Below, piece by piece: positions 27,402 through 36,355 of a stretch of 64,000 bases of DNA. The translations under genes and the position numbers were made by a program. The stretch covers positions 2,914,001 to 2,978,000 of the forward strand of contig NZ_CP088251.1 in the NCBI RefSeq assembly GCF_021117405.1, read 5' to 3'. Source of the DNA: Frateuria edaphi. GTDB taxonomy: Bacteria; Pseudomonadota; Gammaproteobacteria; Xanthomonadales; Rhodanobacteraceae. The notes below the pieces were generated by a model. The model worked only from the letters and a program-made list of their open reading frames with translations. It searched no databases and was not told the DNA's origin. Each line of letters begins with the position of its first letter. Position 1 is the stretch's first letter.

Positions 27402-28286
27402 ATGAACGACCCCGTCACGTCACCGGCGTCGCCGCAGCGGATCCTGTTGGCGACCGACCTGAGCAGCCGTTGCGATCGCGCGCTGGATCGCGCCGTGCAA
27501 CTGTCGCGGCAGTGGCAGGCCGAGCTGCACGTGATGCACGTGCTGGTTCCCGGCAACGAAGGCAGTTGGCCCGCGACGCCCGCGCCCTCCTGGCGACATG
27601 CGCCGACCACCGCGGCGTTGGCCGAGCGGCAGTTGCGTCGCGACCTCGGGGACGATGTGGCCGGCCTGGTACTGCACGTGATCGAGGGCGACCCGGCTGC
27701 CACCATCCTGGACACCGCCACGCGCGAACATTGCGAACTGGTCGTGCTCGGCGCTGGCGAAACGCCGGCACACGGCACGCTCGGCCATGTCACGGAGTTC
27801 CTGCTGCGCAAATCGCCGGCCTCGCTGCTGGTGGTGCGCGAGCGTCCGCACGGGGCTTATGCGCACGTGCTGGTGGGTACCGATTTCACCGCCGAGTCGC
27901 GCCATGGGCTGATCGCATCCGCCCGCTGGTTCCCCACCGCCCGGCTGGCGCTGATGCACGTGCTGGACATCCCCTACAAGTCGCTGTGGCTCGACGCGGA
28001 ACATGGTGAGGAACTGGCTCGGATGGAGATGGTGACGATGCAGTCCTTCCTCGCCGACACGCCGCTGGCGGCCGAGGTCCGCGCGCAGGTGCTGACGCTG
28101 GTCGAACATGGTCATCCGGAAGTGATGCTGCGCGAGTACGTGGTCGAGAAGGAGGCCGACCTGGTGGTGATCAGCGCCTTCCGCCGCGGCCTGGCGTTCC
28201 ATCTGCTGGTCGGCGGGACTTCGCGGCGGATCGTGCCGGCGATTCCTACCGACGTGTTGCTGGCACGCGCGGTGGCGGATTCATAG
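27402..28286 (+). CDS. Tandem-domain universal stress protein
   Basis: A 294-residue cytosolic protein with two Usp domains. The first (about 11-147) starts RILLATDLSSRCDRALDRAV and ends LRKSPASLLVVRERP; the second (152-290) starts HVLVGTDFTAESRHGLIASA and ends VGGTSRRIVPAIPTDVLLARA. The G-2x-G-9x-G[S/T] ATP motif is only partly kept, so nucleotide binding is uncertain. ATG 27402 follows ggagag. A TATAGT hexamer at 27354-27359 could be a -10 element. It is divergent from the Mrp operon, suggesting a shared stress or pH setting. Confidence 0.88.
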   Translation: MNDPVTSPASPQRILLATDLSSRCDRALDRAVQLSRQWQAELHVMHVLVPGNEGSWPATPAPSWRHAPTTAALAERQLRRDLGDDVAGLVLHVIEGDPAATILDTATREHCELVVLGAGETPAHGTLGHVTEFLLRKSPASLLVVRERPHGAYAHVLVGTDFTAESRHGLIASARWFPTARLALMHVLDIPYKSLWLDAEHGEELARMEMVTMQSFLADTPLAAEVRAQVLTLVEHGHPEVMLREYVVEKEADLVVISAFRRGLAFHLLVGGTSRRIVPAIPTDVLLARAVADS

Positions 28287-28300
28287 CTGGCCTGGGCTGG

Positions 28301-28362
28301 GGGGCGACGGCTTTTCCCCACCTGCCCTCGGCCGCCTTCCCCGTGAAGGGGAAAAGGATCAA
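28301..28362. repeat. Intergenic palindromic element between usp and maiA
   Basis: A G/C-rich stretch with ttcccc / ggggaa arms (28337-28342, 28348-28353) followed by aaaaggatcaaaaaa. It resembles, loosely, the ccctctccc-type elements at 31099, 34537, 36248, 36311 and 37902 and lies between convergent genes. Confidence 0.45.
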
Positions 28363-28375
28363 AAAATGTGAGGCC

Positions 28376-29035
28376 TCAGGGCGCGTCAGGTTGGCGCTCC
28401 GGCATCGCCTGCTGGAACGCCTCCAGCTCGTTGCACGAGGCGTGGATGCGCGCGAGGGTAGGCCAACGATCCATCGGGAGCTGCCAGCGCAGCGCGTTGT
28501 ACACCTGCGGCACCAGGCAGGCATCCGCCAGGCCGGGCGCGTCGCCGTGGCAGTAGCGGCCGGTGGCGCTGTTGCCGGCGAGCATCGCCTCAAGCGCGTC
28601 GAAGCCGGTCTCGATCCAGTGCCGCGACCAGGCCAGCTTCTGCGCCTCGTCGGCACCCAACTGGCCCTCCAGGTACTGCAACACGCGCAGGTTGCCCAGC
28701 GGGTGGATGTCGCAGGCCACGGCCATCGCCAGCGCACGCACGCGGGCGCGGCTGCGGGCGTCGGCCGGCAGCAGCGCCGGCTCCGGATGGGTTTCCTCCA
28801 GGTATTCCATGATCGCCATCGACTGGGTGATCACCCGCTCGCCGTCGCGCAGGCAGGGAATGAGCTGCTGCGGATTGAGTGCGCGGTAGGCCTCGCCGTG
28901 CTGTTCACCGCCGTCGCGCAGCAAATGCACCGGGCGCGTTTCGTAGCGCAGTCCCTTCAAATTGAGCGCGATGCGCACGCGGTAGACCGCGCTGGAGCGC
29001 CAGTAGCCGTACAACGCCAACAGTTCCGCTGCCAT
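28376..29035 (-). CDS. maiA: Maleylacetoacetate isomerase (zeta-class GST)
   Basis: A 219-residue glutathione-dependent enzyme of tyrosine/homogentisate catabolism, converting maleylacetoacetate to fumarylacetoacetate. The N-terminal thioredoxin-like domain has YGYWRSSAVYRVRIALNLKG (the SSxxxRVRIAL zeta signature), NPQQLIPCL and TQSMAIMEYLEE; the C-terminal helical domain has CDIHPLGNLRVLQYL and GLADACLVPQVYNA. ATG 29035 with GGAGA 5 nt upstream is preferred to an ATG 21 bp earlier. No other homogentisate gene is adjacent. Confidence 0.92.
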   Translation of the reverse strand: MAAELLALYGYWRSSAVYRVRIALNLKGLRYETRPVHLLRDGGEQHGEAYRALNPQQLIPCLRDGERVITQSMAIMEYLEETHPEPALLPADARSRARVRALAMAVACDIHPLGNLRVLQYLEGQLGADEAQKLAWSRHWIETGFDALEAMLAGNSATGRYCHGDAPGLADACLVPQVYNALRWQLPMDRWPTLARIHASCNELEAFQQAMPERQPDAP

Positions 29036-29225
29036 GGGGTTCTCCGTGCCGGTCATTGGTGGGAAGGATAAACCGGGCAGGCGCGACCACGCGCACCCCA
29101 TGGGCCGCAACCGCGGCCACCGGTTGCGGCGTTGCATCATCGGTACCCGCGCCGGACAATAGGCGGTTCGCGCCGGTCAAGGCGCATCCCGCTGAATTGC
29201 AATCCCCTTTCCGAGGAGTGGCGCC

Positions 29226-30404
29226 GTGTCCATCACCCGCATGAGCGATCTGGAGCTGCGCGGCAAGCGCGTGCTGATCCGCGAAGACCTGAACGTGCCG
29301 ATCGACGACGGCCGCATCACCTCGACCCAGCGCCTGGACGCGGCGCTGCCGACGATCAAGGCCGCGCGCGACGCCGGCGCGAAGGTGATGGTGCTCTCGC
29401 ACCTGGGCCGCCCGAAGGAGGGCCAGTTCGACGCCGAATCCTCGCTCGCTCCGGTCGCGAAGTGGCTGGGCGACAAGCTCGGCACGCCGGTGCGCCTGGT
29501 CGCCGACTATCTCGGCGGGGTCGACGTCGCCGAAGGCGAAGTGGTGGTGCTGGAGAACTGCCGCATGAACGTCGGCGAGGGCAAGGACGACGAGGCGCTC
29601 TCGAAGAAGTACGCGGCGCTGTGCGACGTGTTCGTCATGGACGCCTTCGGCACGGCGCATCGCGCGCAGGCTTCCACCCATGGCGTGATCCGCTTCGCGC
29701 CGCAGGTCGCCGCCGGCCCGCTGCTGTCGGCCGAGCTGGACGCACTGGGCAAGGCGCTGGAACAGCCGGCACAGCCGTTGCTGGCGATCGTGGCCGGTTC
29801 GAAGGTGTCGACCAAGCTCACCCTGCTGGACAACCTGATCGGCAAGGTCGACCAGCTGATCGTCGGCGGCGGCATCGCCAATACGTTCATCGCCGCCGCC
29901 GGCTACGGCGTCGGTAATTCGCTCTACGAGCCGGACCTGATCGACGCGGCGAAGAAGGTCATCGCCGATGCCAGGCGCCGCGGCGCCGAGGTGCCCCTGC
30001 CGGTCGACGTGGTCGTGGCGCCGGAGTTCTCCGCCAATGCGGCGGCGACGGTCAAGCCGGTCGATGCGGTCAAGGACGGCGAGATGATCCTGGACATCGG
30101 ACCGGAGACCGCGCGTCGCTATGCCGAACTGATCGCCAACGCCGGCACCGTGGTGTGGAACGGCCCGGTCGGCGTGTTCGAGTTCGACGCCTTCGGCAAG
30201 GGCACCGAAACGCTGGCCCACGCGATCGCCGACTCCAAGGCGTTCTCGATTGCCGGCGGTGGCGACACGCTGGCCGCGGTAGACAAGTACGGCATCGCCG
30301 ACAAGGTCTCCTACATCTCCACCGGCGGCGGTGCGTTCCTGGAATTCCTCGAAGGCAAGGAGCTCCCTGCCGTGGCCGCGCTCAAGGCGCGTGCGAAGCA
30401 CTGA
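29226..30404 (+). CDS. pgk: Phosphoglycerate kinase
   Basis: A 392-residue glycolytic kinase exchanging phosphate between 1,3-bisphosphoglycerate and ADP. The N-domain has [19 protein letters not shown] (substrate loop), [11 protein letters not shown] and [12 protein letters not shown]; the nucleotide domain has [11 protein letters not shown] and the C-terminal [11 protein letters not shown] and [18 protein letters not shown] 29226 with GAGGAG (29213-29218) is the likely start; an ATG at 29241 is the alternative. The overlapping HAD gene follows (TGATG). Confidence 0.97.
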   Translation: MSITRMSDLELRGKRVLIREDLNVPIDDGRITSTQRLDAALPTIKAARDAGAKVMVLSHLGRPKEGQFDAESSLAPVAKWLGDKLGTPVRLVADYLGGVDVAEGEVVVLENCRMNVGEGKDDEALSKKYAALCDVFVMDAFGTAHRAQASTHGVIRFAPQVAAGPLLSAELDALGKALEQPAQPLLAIVAGSKVSTKLTLLDNLIGKVDQLIVGGGIANTFIAAAGYGVGNSLYEPDLIDAAKKVIADARRRGAEVPLPVDVVVAPEFSANAAATVKPVDAVKDGEMILDIGPETARRYAELIANAGTVVWNGPVGVFEFDAFGKGTETLAHAIADSKAFSIAGGGDTLAAVDKYGIADKVSYISTGGGAFLEFLEGKELPAVAALKARAKH

Positions 30405-31042
30405 TGCTCTGCCTGTTCGACCTCGATGGCACGCTGATCGACTCCGAGCACGGGATCACCGCGTGCGTGAAACACGCGCTGGAGCGCCTGCGCGTGGCCA
30501 TCCCGAGCACGGAGGAATTGCGTCGCTGGATCGGTCCTCCGCTGCGGCACAGCTTCGCGCCGCTGCTGGGCCATGACGCGGCACGGGTCGAGGCGGCGGT
30601 GGAGCACTACCACGAGCGCTTCGACACCCACGGCTGGCGCGAGCACGCCGTCTACCCGGGCATCGAGCCGTTGATCGGCCGCCTGCTCGACGCCGGCCAC
30701 CAGCTGGCCATCGTTACCGGCAAGCCGCACCGGCATGCCGAACCGATCCTGGCGCAGCTGCCGTTCGGCCAGGCTTTTTTGCGGCTGTACGGACCCGATC
30801 CGTCGAGCGCCAACAGCGAAAAGGCGGACATGATCGCCGCCGCCATGGCGGACTTCGGCGTTCGCGCCGAGGAAACGGTGATGATCGGCGACCGCCACTT
30901 CGACATCGAAGGTGCCGTTGCCAACCGCGTGCGCGGCATCGGCGTGTTGTGGGGCTTCGGCAGCCGAGCGGAGCTGGAACAGGCGGGTGCCGCGGCGATC
31001 GCCAGATCGCCTGAAGAACTGGGCGTGCTGCTCGGCGCGTGA
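30404..31042 (+). CDS. HAD-family hydrolase, phosphoglycolate phosphatase-like
   Basis: A 212-residue HAD phosphatase. Motif I LFDLDGTLIDSE is at residues 4-15, a C1-cap region follows, motif II TGKPH is near 106, motif III is the Lys of SSANSEKADM near 140, and motif IV GDRHFDIEGA near 162. This suits a phosphoglycolate phosphatase or 5'-nucleotidase-type enzyme. ATG 30404 shares a base with the pgk stop, so it is translationally coupled with pgk, which might suggest clearing of a damaged three-carbon phosphate; the substrate is not determined. Confidence 0.85.
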   Translation: MLCLFDLDGTLIDSEHGITACVKHALERLRVAIPSTEELRRWIGPPLRHSFAPLLGHDAARVEAAVEHYHERFDTHGWREHAVYPGIEPLIGRLLDAGHQLAIVTGKPHRHAEPILAQLPFGQAFLRLYGPDPSSANSEKADMIAAAMADFGVRAEETVMIGDRHFDIEGAVANRVRGIGVLWGFGSRAELEQAGAAAIARSPEELGVLLGA

Positions 31043-31098
31043 CGTACTCCTCCCTGAAAGCCCGGGGGGAACCGATGGGCCGTCGTGCCGAGAATGGC

Positions 31099-31136
31099 TG
31101 CCTCTCGCCGCCGGAGAGAGGGCTGGGGTGAGGGGC
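31099..31136. repeat. REP-like element (cctctcgccgcc...ggagagagg...ggtgagggg)
   Basis: An imperfect palindrome, cctctc / gagagg arms around gccgccg, followed by gctggggtgagggg, located between convergent genes. It belongs to a loose family seen five times between 31 and 38 kb. Confidence 0.6.
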
Positions 31137-31213
31137 CGCGGTTGCGGCAAAACCTCCCTCACCCGCCTGTGGTCTTCCCACTCAACCGGGAAGACCCGAT
31201 AGAGCGAAGTCGA

Positions 31214-33223
31214 TCAGCCGACCACGCGCTTGACCGCATCCACCACGTTCGTGACGGTGAAGCCGAAATGCTCGAACAGCTGCGGCGCCGGGGCCGAGGC
31301 GCCGAAGCCGGTCATGCCGATGACTTCACCATCCAGGCCCACGTACTTGCGCCAGTAGTCGGCCGTGGCCGCTTCCACCGCCACGCGCGCGCGGCACCAC
31401 GACGGCAGGATGCCCTCGCGGTATTCCAGCGGCTGCTCGTCGAACACCTCGGTGCAGGGCATCGAGACCACGCGCACCGGCACGCCCTGCTGGGCCAGCG
31501 TCCGGGCCGCTTCCATCGCGAGTTCCACTTCCGAGCCGGTGGCGATGATGATCGCCTTGAACTTCGTGTCGGCCGGATCGGATAGGACGTACGCGCCGCG
31601 CGCGATGTCGGCCACCTGCTGCTCGCTGCGCTGCTGGTGCTTGAGGTTCTGGCGCGAGAACACCAGGCAGGCCGGATTGCCCTTGCGCTCGATGGCGGCC
31701 TTCCACGACACGGCCGATTCGACCGCGTCACAGGGGCGCCACACCTGGTTGTTCGGAATGTAACGCAGGCTGGCCAGGTGCTCGACCGGCTGGTGCGTCG
31801 GGCCGTCCTCGCCCAGGCCGATCGAATCATGGGTGTAGACGTGGATCGCGTGCGCCGGGATCAGCGCGCTCATGCGCACGGCGTTACGCGCGTAGTCGGA
31901 GAACACCAGGAAGGTGGCGTCGTAGGGAATGAAGCCGCCGTGCAGCGCCAGGCCGTTGGCGATCGCGGTCATGCCGAACTCGCGCACGCCGTAGTAGACA
32001 TAGTTGCCCTGGCCGTCGCTGCTGTTGCCGTTGCCGGCGTCCTTGCTGCCCTTCCACTTGGTGAGGTTGGAGCCGGCGAGATCCGCCGAGCCGCCGATCA
32101 GTTCCGGCAGCAGCGGACCGAAGGCGTCCAGCGCCATCTGCGAGGCCTTGCGCGAGGCCACTTCGGGCCCTTCGGACTGCATCTTCGCGATGTAGGCCCG
32201 CGCCTTGTCGTTCCAGTCGGCCGGCAGCTCGCCAGAGAGGCGGCGCTTGAATTCGGCGGCCAGCTCCGGGTGCGCCTTGGCGTAGGCATCCAGCGTGGCG
32301 TTCCACTCCTGCTCACGCTTGGCACCGGCGGCCTTGGCGTCCCAACCGGCATAGATTTCGGAAGGAATTTCGAACGGCGGGTAGCTCCAGCCGAGCTGCT
32401 CGCGCGCGGCGGCGATTTCGTCCTTGCCCAGCGGCGCGCCGTGGCTCTCTTCCTTGCCCTGCTTGTGCGGCGCGCCGAAGCCGATGATGGTGCGGGCGCA
32501 GATCAGCGTGGGCTTTTCGCTCTGCGCGGTGGCCTGCGAGATCGCGCGCTTGATCGCCTCGGCGTCATGGCCGTCCACGCCGCGGATCACGTTCCAGCCG
32601 TAGGCCTCGAAGCGCTTGGCGGTGTCGTCGGTGAACCAGCCGTGCACCTCGCCATCGATGGAGATGCCGTTGTCGTCGTAGATCGCCACGAGCTTGCCCA
32701 AACCCCAGGTACCGGCCAGCGAGCAGGCTTCGTGCGAGATGCCTTCCATCAGACAGCCGTCGCCCAGGAACACGTAGGTGTGGTGGTCCACTACCGTGTG
32801 ACCGGGGCGGTTGAAATGCGCCGCCAGCACCTTCTCGGCGAGCGCGAAACCCACCGCGTTGGCCAGGCCCTGGCCGAGCGGGCCGGTGGTGGTTTCCACG
32901 CCGGGCGTGTGGCCGTACTCGGGGTGGCCGGCGGTCTTCGAATGCAGCTGGCGGAAGCGCTTGAGCTCCGCCATCGGCAGGTCGTAGCCGGCCAAATGCA
33001 GCAACGCGTACTGCAGCATCGAGCCGTGGCCGTTGGAGAGCACGAAGCGGTCGCGGTTGGGCCACTTCGGATCGGCCGGGTTGTGCTTCAGGAAATCGTT
33101 CCACAGCACTTCGGCGATGTCGGCCATGCCCATCGGCATGCCCGGATGGCCGGACTTGGCCGCCTCGACGGCGTCCATGGCGAGGGCGCGCACGGCGTTG
33201 GCAAGTTCGCGGCGGGTGGTCAT
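31214..33223 (-). CDS. tkt: Transketolase
   Basis: A 669-residue thiamine-diphosphate enzyme moving two-carbon units between sugars of the pentose phosphate pathway. Visible landmarks are [18 protein letters not shown] near 21, [14 protein letters not shown] near 117, the ThDP motif [13 protein letters not shown] near 156 ending with DDNGISIDG, and the C-terminal [18 protein letters not shown]-like segment (here [13 protein letters not shown]). [20 protein letters not shown] near 465 is the catalytic pyrimidine-site block. The length is standard. It faces the outer-membrane protein gene divergently across 392 bp. Confidence 0.97.
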   Translation of the reverse strand: MTTRRELANAVRALAMDAVEAAKSGHPGMPMGMADIAEVLWNDFLKHNPADPKWPNRDRFVLSNGHGSMLQYALLHLAGYDLPMAELKRFRQLHSKTAGHPEYGHTPGVETTTGPLGQGLANAVGFALAEKVLAAHFNRPGHTVVDHHTYVFLGDGCLMEGISHEACSLAGTWGLGKLVAIYDDNGISIDGEVHGWFTDDTAKRFEAYGWNVIRGVDGHDAEAIKRAISQATAQSEKPTLICARTIIGFGAPHKQGKEESHGAPLGKDEIAAAREQLGWSYPPFEIPSEIYAGWDAKAAGAKREQEWNATLDAYAKAHPELAAEFKRRLSGELPADWNDKARAYIAKMQSEGPEVASRKASQMALDAFGPLLPELIGGSADLAGSNLTKWKGSKDAGNGNSSDGQGNYVYYGVREFGMTAIANGLALHGGFIPYDATFLVFSDYARNAVRMSALIPAHAIHVYTHDSIGLGEDGPTHQPVEHLASLRYIPNNQVWRPCDAVESAVSWKAAIERKGNPACLVFSRQNLKHQQRSEQQVADIARGAYVLSDPADTKFKAIIIATGSEVELAMEAARTLAQQGVPVRVVSMPCTEVFDEQPLEYREGILPSWCRARVAVEAATADYWRKYVGLDGEVIGMTGFGASAPAPQLFEHFGFTVTNVVDAVKRVVG

Positions 33224-33615
33224 CGGTCGAATCTCCGGGCAAGCGGCAAAGCGCCAATTGTCGCCGATCGGGAGGGTTGCTGTCGCGTCGCGTGCAAGTA
33301 CCTGCCGCGACGATTAATTCGGGCTTAACCGACGCCGGAGCAATACCGCGCAACTTCAGGTAGCGCCCGTTCCAATGTCATCGCGCATGATTCGTGCGCG
33401 ACGACCGGCGAGCCTTCCGGAAAAAGCGGAAGGACGTCCAGGCGTCCAAACGACCTGGTCGCGGAACTTAACCGCAAATTACCGGCATCGTCATGCGCAT
33501 TGAATCTTTGGCGCACCGGCCGCATCCAAGAAGTCGCGTGTCGCTCTTCCCCTTTTCAGGGCGCACGCAAGCGATCGACTCCCCACGATCGCCACAACAA
33601 CAGGAGAATCTCCCA
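33224..33615. other. 392-bp divergent intergenic region between tkt and the outer-membrane protein gene
   Basis: No gene with protein-like sequence was found. It must contain both promoters. It is locally AT-richer around 33460-33500 (gcggaacttaaccgcaaatt), which could mark a promoter or a leader for the barrel gene, whose ribosome binding site caggaga lies at about 33601-33607. Confidence 0.5.
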
Positions 33616-34209
33616 ATGAAAAAGACGCTGATTGCCCTTGCCTTTGCTTCCGCCGGCCTGCTGGCCGTCCCCGCCGCGTTCGCGCAGAGCGCGCCGACCC
33701 ACAACGACGGCTGGTTCGTCAACGGCAACGTCGGCCGCACCTCGATCGACAAGGGCCCGTACGACAACCACGACACCGGTTATGCGATCGGCGGCGGCTA
33801 CCGCTGGGCGATCACCCCGTCCGTGGCGCTGGGCGCCGAGGTGGGCTACAACGACCTGGGCAACATCCACGTCAAGAACATTTTCAACAGCAATGACGTG
33901 GTCGAGCAGGGCCGCTCGCAGCTGCACGGCTGGACCGCCGGCGTGAACGGCCATTTCAACGTGGCGCCGAACTGGTACGTCAGCGCACGCACGGGCCTGT
34001 ACAGCTGGAAGGGCCACGGCCTTTCCAATGACGTCAACCCGGTGCGCAAGAGCCTGGACGACACCAGCTGGTACGCCGGCGCGGGCGTGGGCTACGACTT
34101 CAGCAACAACGCCAGCCTGGGCCTCAACTTCGACCACTACGATGCGTCGAAGAACAACGTCAACCTCGACACCAACATGGTGTCCGTCAGCGCCGAATAC
34201 CGGTTCTGA
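33616..34209 (+). CDS. Outer-membrane beta-barrel protein
   Basis: A 197-residue protein with a clear signal peptide (MKKTLIALAFASAGLLAVPAAFA, cleavage before QSAP) and a small 8-stranded barrel pattern: alternating strands such as GWFVNGNVGRTSI, GYAIGGGYRWAI, VALGAEVGYNDLG, and a C-terminal aromatic residue (VSVSAEYRF), the signal for outer-membrane insertion. It resembles the OmpA/OmpX-like barrel family (PF13505 type). The ligand is not known. ATG 33616 has caggaga upstream; a strong terminator follows. Confidence 0.85.
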   Translation: MKKTLIALAFASAGLLAVPAAFAQSAPTHNDGWFVNGNVGRTSIDKGPYDNHDTGYAIGGGYRWAITPSVALGAEVGYNDLGNIHVKNIFNSNDVVEQGRSQLHGWTAGVNGHFNVAPNWYVSARTGLYSWKGHGLSNDVNPVRKSLDDTSWYAGAGVGYDFSNNASLGLNFDHYDASKNNVNLDTNMVSVSAEYRF

Positions 34210-34241
34210 TCACATGGGCGCAGGGATGCGCCTCCATGGAG

Positions 34242-34273
34242 AAGAAGGGCGCCCTCGGGCGCCCTTCTTTTTT
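34242..34273 (+). terminator. Intrinsic terminator of the barrel gene
   Basis: Arms aagaagggcgccc (34242-34254) and gggcgcccttctt (34257-34269) pair over up to 13 bp, followed by a T-run to 34273. Confidence 0.92.
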
Positions 34274-34572
34274 GCCCTCTCCATGGAAACAGGGCATGTA
34301 CACCGCAGCACACAGACACGCGCGGTCTTCGGCCTCGGCTCCCGAGCGTCCGCGGTGAAGCGGCGGCAGCTCCTCTAGGAGCAAGAGACCGGCCAGGCAA
34401 CGCGAGGAGGCGCCCAGCTCTTGCCCCTCACCGGGCTGGCGCCGACAAGCAATCGGAGGCCGCCGCAGGCGAGTCACGTCACGGAGGGATTCTCAAGAAG
34501 CAAGGCATCCATGCGGGAGCTTCCCGCGAGCCGCGGCCCCTCTCCCCGGACGGGAGAAGGAGCAAGGCAAAA
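34274..34572. other. Intergenic stretch with palindromes, no gene seen
   Basis: Between the barrel terminator and the fba terminator there is no credible gene. A short palindrome gcgggagcttcccgc lies at 34513-34527, and a REP-like copy (cccctctccccgga...gggagaaggagcaagg) at 34537-34567 belongs to the 31-38 kb family. Confidence 0.5.
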
Positions 34573-34596
34573 AAAGGGCGCCCTGAGGCGCCCTTT
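34566..34596 (-). terminator. Intrinsic terminator of fba
   Basis: On the minus strand, arms aaagggcgcc / ggcgcccttt (34596-34587 and 34582-34573) with a 4-nt loop are followed by a run of about eight Ts, immediately after the fba stop. Confidence 0.9.
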
Positions 34597-34618
34597 CTCA
34601 CAACTGTGCGTTGGCAGT

Positions 34619-35623
34619 TCAGCCGTTCCACTGTCCCAGCGCGGCCAGGCCATTCTCCTTGGCACGCGCGGCGACGGTCTTCTGCGCCTCGGCGTAGTTG
34701 GCCTTCATGTCCTTGGCCCACAGCTTCAGCGCCGCCTGCTGCATGGCGCGGCCGTAGGAGAACGACAGCGGCCACGGGTGCGGGCCGATGTGGTTCATGG
34801 CGTTGAGGTGCGCGGTCGACTGCTCGTCGGTCTGGCCGCCGGAGAGGAACACGATGCCCGGCAGCGAGGCCGGCACGGTGCTCTTGAGCACGCGCACGGT
34901 CGCCTCGGCCACCTCCTCGACTTCGGCCTGCTCGTCGCAGTCCTTGCCGGGGATGACCATGCTGACCTTCAGGATGGTGCCCTCGAGCATCACGTTCTGC
35001 TCGTACAGCGCGTTGAACAGGCTGCGCAGCACGGCTTCGTGCACTTCGTAGCTGACCTCGATCGAGTGGTCGCCGTCCATGATCACTTCCGGCTCGACCA
35101 TCGGCACCAGCCCGGCTTCCTGGCACAGCGCGGCGTAACGGGCCAGCGCGTGGCAGTTGGCTTCGATCGCGGTGGAGCTGGGGTTGTCGTCGGAGATGTT
35201 GATCACCGCGCGCCACTTGCAGAACTGCGCGCCCAGCTTGACGTACTCGGCGAGGCGGTCGCGCAGGCCATCGAGGCCCTCGGTAACCACGTCGCCCGGG
35301 AAGCCGGCCAGCGGCACCGGACCCTTGTCGACCTTGATGCCCGGGATGATGCCGTTCTTCTTCATCACCTCGGTGAACGGCACGCCATCCTTGGTCTTCT
35401 GGCGCAGCGTTTCGTCGTACAGGATCGCACCGGAGATGTGCTCGTTCAGGCCCGGCGTGGTCAGCAGCAGTTCGCGGTAGGCGCGGCGGTTTTCCTCGGT
35501 GTTCTCGATGCCGACCGCCTCGAAGCGCTTCTTGATCGTGTTGGTCGATTCGTCGATCGCGATGATGCCCTTGCCGGGCGCGACCATCGCCTGGGCGATG
35601 CTTTCAAGATCTTCGATGCTCAT
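34619..35623 (-). CDS. fba: Class I fructose-bisphosphate aldolase
   Basis: A 334-residue Schiff-base aldolase of the animal/plant-like class I type, splitting fructose-1,6-bisphosphate. MVAPGKGIIAIDESTNTIKKRF near 13, RRAYRELLLTTPGL, ISGAILYDETL, and the catalytic lysine in LEGTILKVSMVIPGKDC near 222 are clear, as is FLSGGQTDEQSTAHLNAMN near 270. Class I enzymes of this type are scattered in bacteria, whereas class II is common. The fba gene has a strong terminator and stands alone. Confidence 0.96.
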   Translation of the reverse strand: MSIEDLESIAQAMVAPGKGIIAIDESTNTIKKRFEAVGIENTEENRRAYRELLLTTPGLNEHISGAILYDETLRQKTKDGVPFTEVMKKNGIIPGIKVDKGPVPLAGFPGDVVTEGLDGLRDRLAEYVKLGAQFCKWRAVINISDDNPSSTAIEANCHALARYAALCQEAGLVPMVEPEVIMDGDHSIEVSYEVHEAVLRSLFNALYEQNVMLEGTILKVSMVIPGKDCDEQAEVEEVAEATVRVLKSTVPASLPGIVFLSGGQTDEQSTAHLNAMNHIGPHPWPLSFSYGRAMQQAALKLWAKDMKANYAEAQKTVAARAKENGLAALGQWNG

Positions 35624-35750
35624 GAACGACTCCGTGCAGACGAGGCGGGGTCACCGCAATGGATTTGCGCCGCCCCAAGCGGGACGGCAGGTCAAAGAAC
35701 CGCCGATTATAACGACATGGTGTCAACGCCGTCGTGACGGCGCGGCACGG

Positions 35751-36182
35751 CTAGTTTTCGTAGCCCGGCAGGCGGCACGGTGCCATCACCTGCTCCTGGC
35801 CGGCCGGATCGGAGGGCGCGTTGAACGGCACCACGTAGTACGTAGCCACCGGATCGTGGTTCTTGTTGGACAGCGAGGGGCCGTAGCGGAAGTTGGACAC
35901 GGCGCTCAGCGCGATCTGGCCGAAATCGCCCTTGGGGACGACTTTCTCGACCTTCAGATCGCGCGGCAGGCCGTCGGAACCGATCATGTAGCTCACCGCC
36001 GCGCAGCCCGGCTGGTTGACGTTCCGGGCACTGTTGGGCACGTCGACGGCGACGTTCTGGTTCAGGAGGATCCAGTGGTCGTACAGGTGCCGCGGATCAA
36101 CCCGTTGCTGGGACTGGGCCGCCACCGGCAGACCAGCGGCCAGCAGCGTCGCGAAGGCGAGACGACGGACGGTCGGGTTCAT
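35751..36182 (-). CDS. Periplasmic TonB C-terminal-like protein
   Basis: A 143-residue protein with a signal peptide (MNPTVRRLAFATLLAAGLPVAAQSQ). The mature part has GCAAVSYMIGSDGLPRDLKVEKVVPKGDFGQIALSAVSNFRYGP in separate blocks, which follows the energy-transducer TonB C-terminal pattern (beta strands, then an A-x-x-A-hydrophobic helix leading to W/F-x-Y/F-x-P). It lacks the membrane anchor and proline linker of true TonB, so it is a secreted stand-alone domain of unknown partner. Two conserved-looking Cys may pair. Confidence 0.65.
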   Translation of the reverse strand: MNPTVRRLAFATLLAAGLPVAAQSQQRVDPRHLYDHWILLNQNVAVDVPNSARNVNQPGCAAVSYMIGSDGLPRDLKVEKVVPKGDFGQIALSAVSNFRYGPSLSNKNHDPVATYYVVPFNAPSDPAGQEQVMAPCRLPGYEN

Positions 36183-36247
36183 GGCAACCTCCTGGTGTGG
36201 GGCTGGCCAGTGTAGCGCCGTGGCGAAAAGACAGCCTGTGGCGCTTT

Positions 36248-36336
36248 TGCTCCCTCTCCCCTCGGGTGGGAAGGACTGATGCTGCGGTGTTTGGGGCCCT
36301 TCGCCTCGATCCTTTCCCTCGGAGAGGAGGGGGAAG
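36248..36336. repeat. Two REP-like elements between pyk and the TonB-like gene
   Basis: Copies at 36248-36274 (ttgctccctctccc...gggtgggaagg) and 36311-36336 (cctttccctc...ggagaggaggggg) lie in opposite sense 37 bp apart, a paired arrangement typical of BIME-like repeats. Confidence 0.55.
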
Positions 36337-36355
36337 CGAACGCAGAGCGCCGTGC

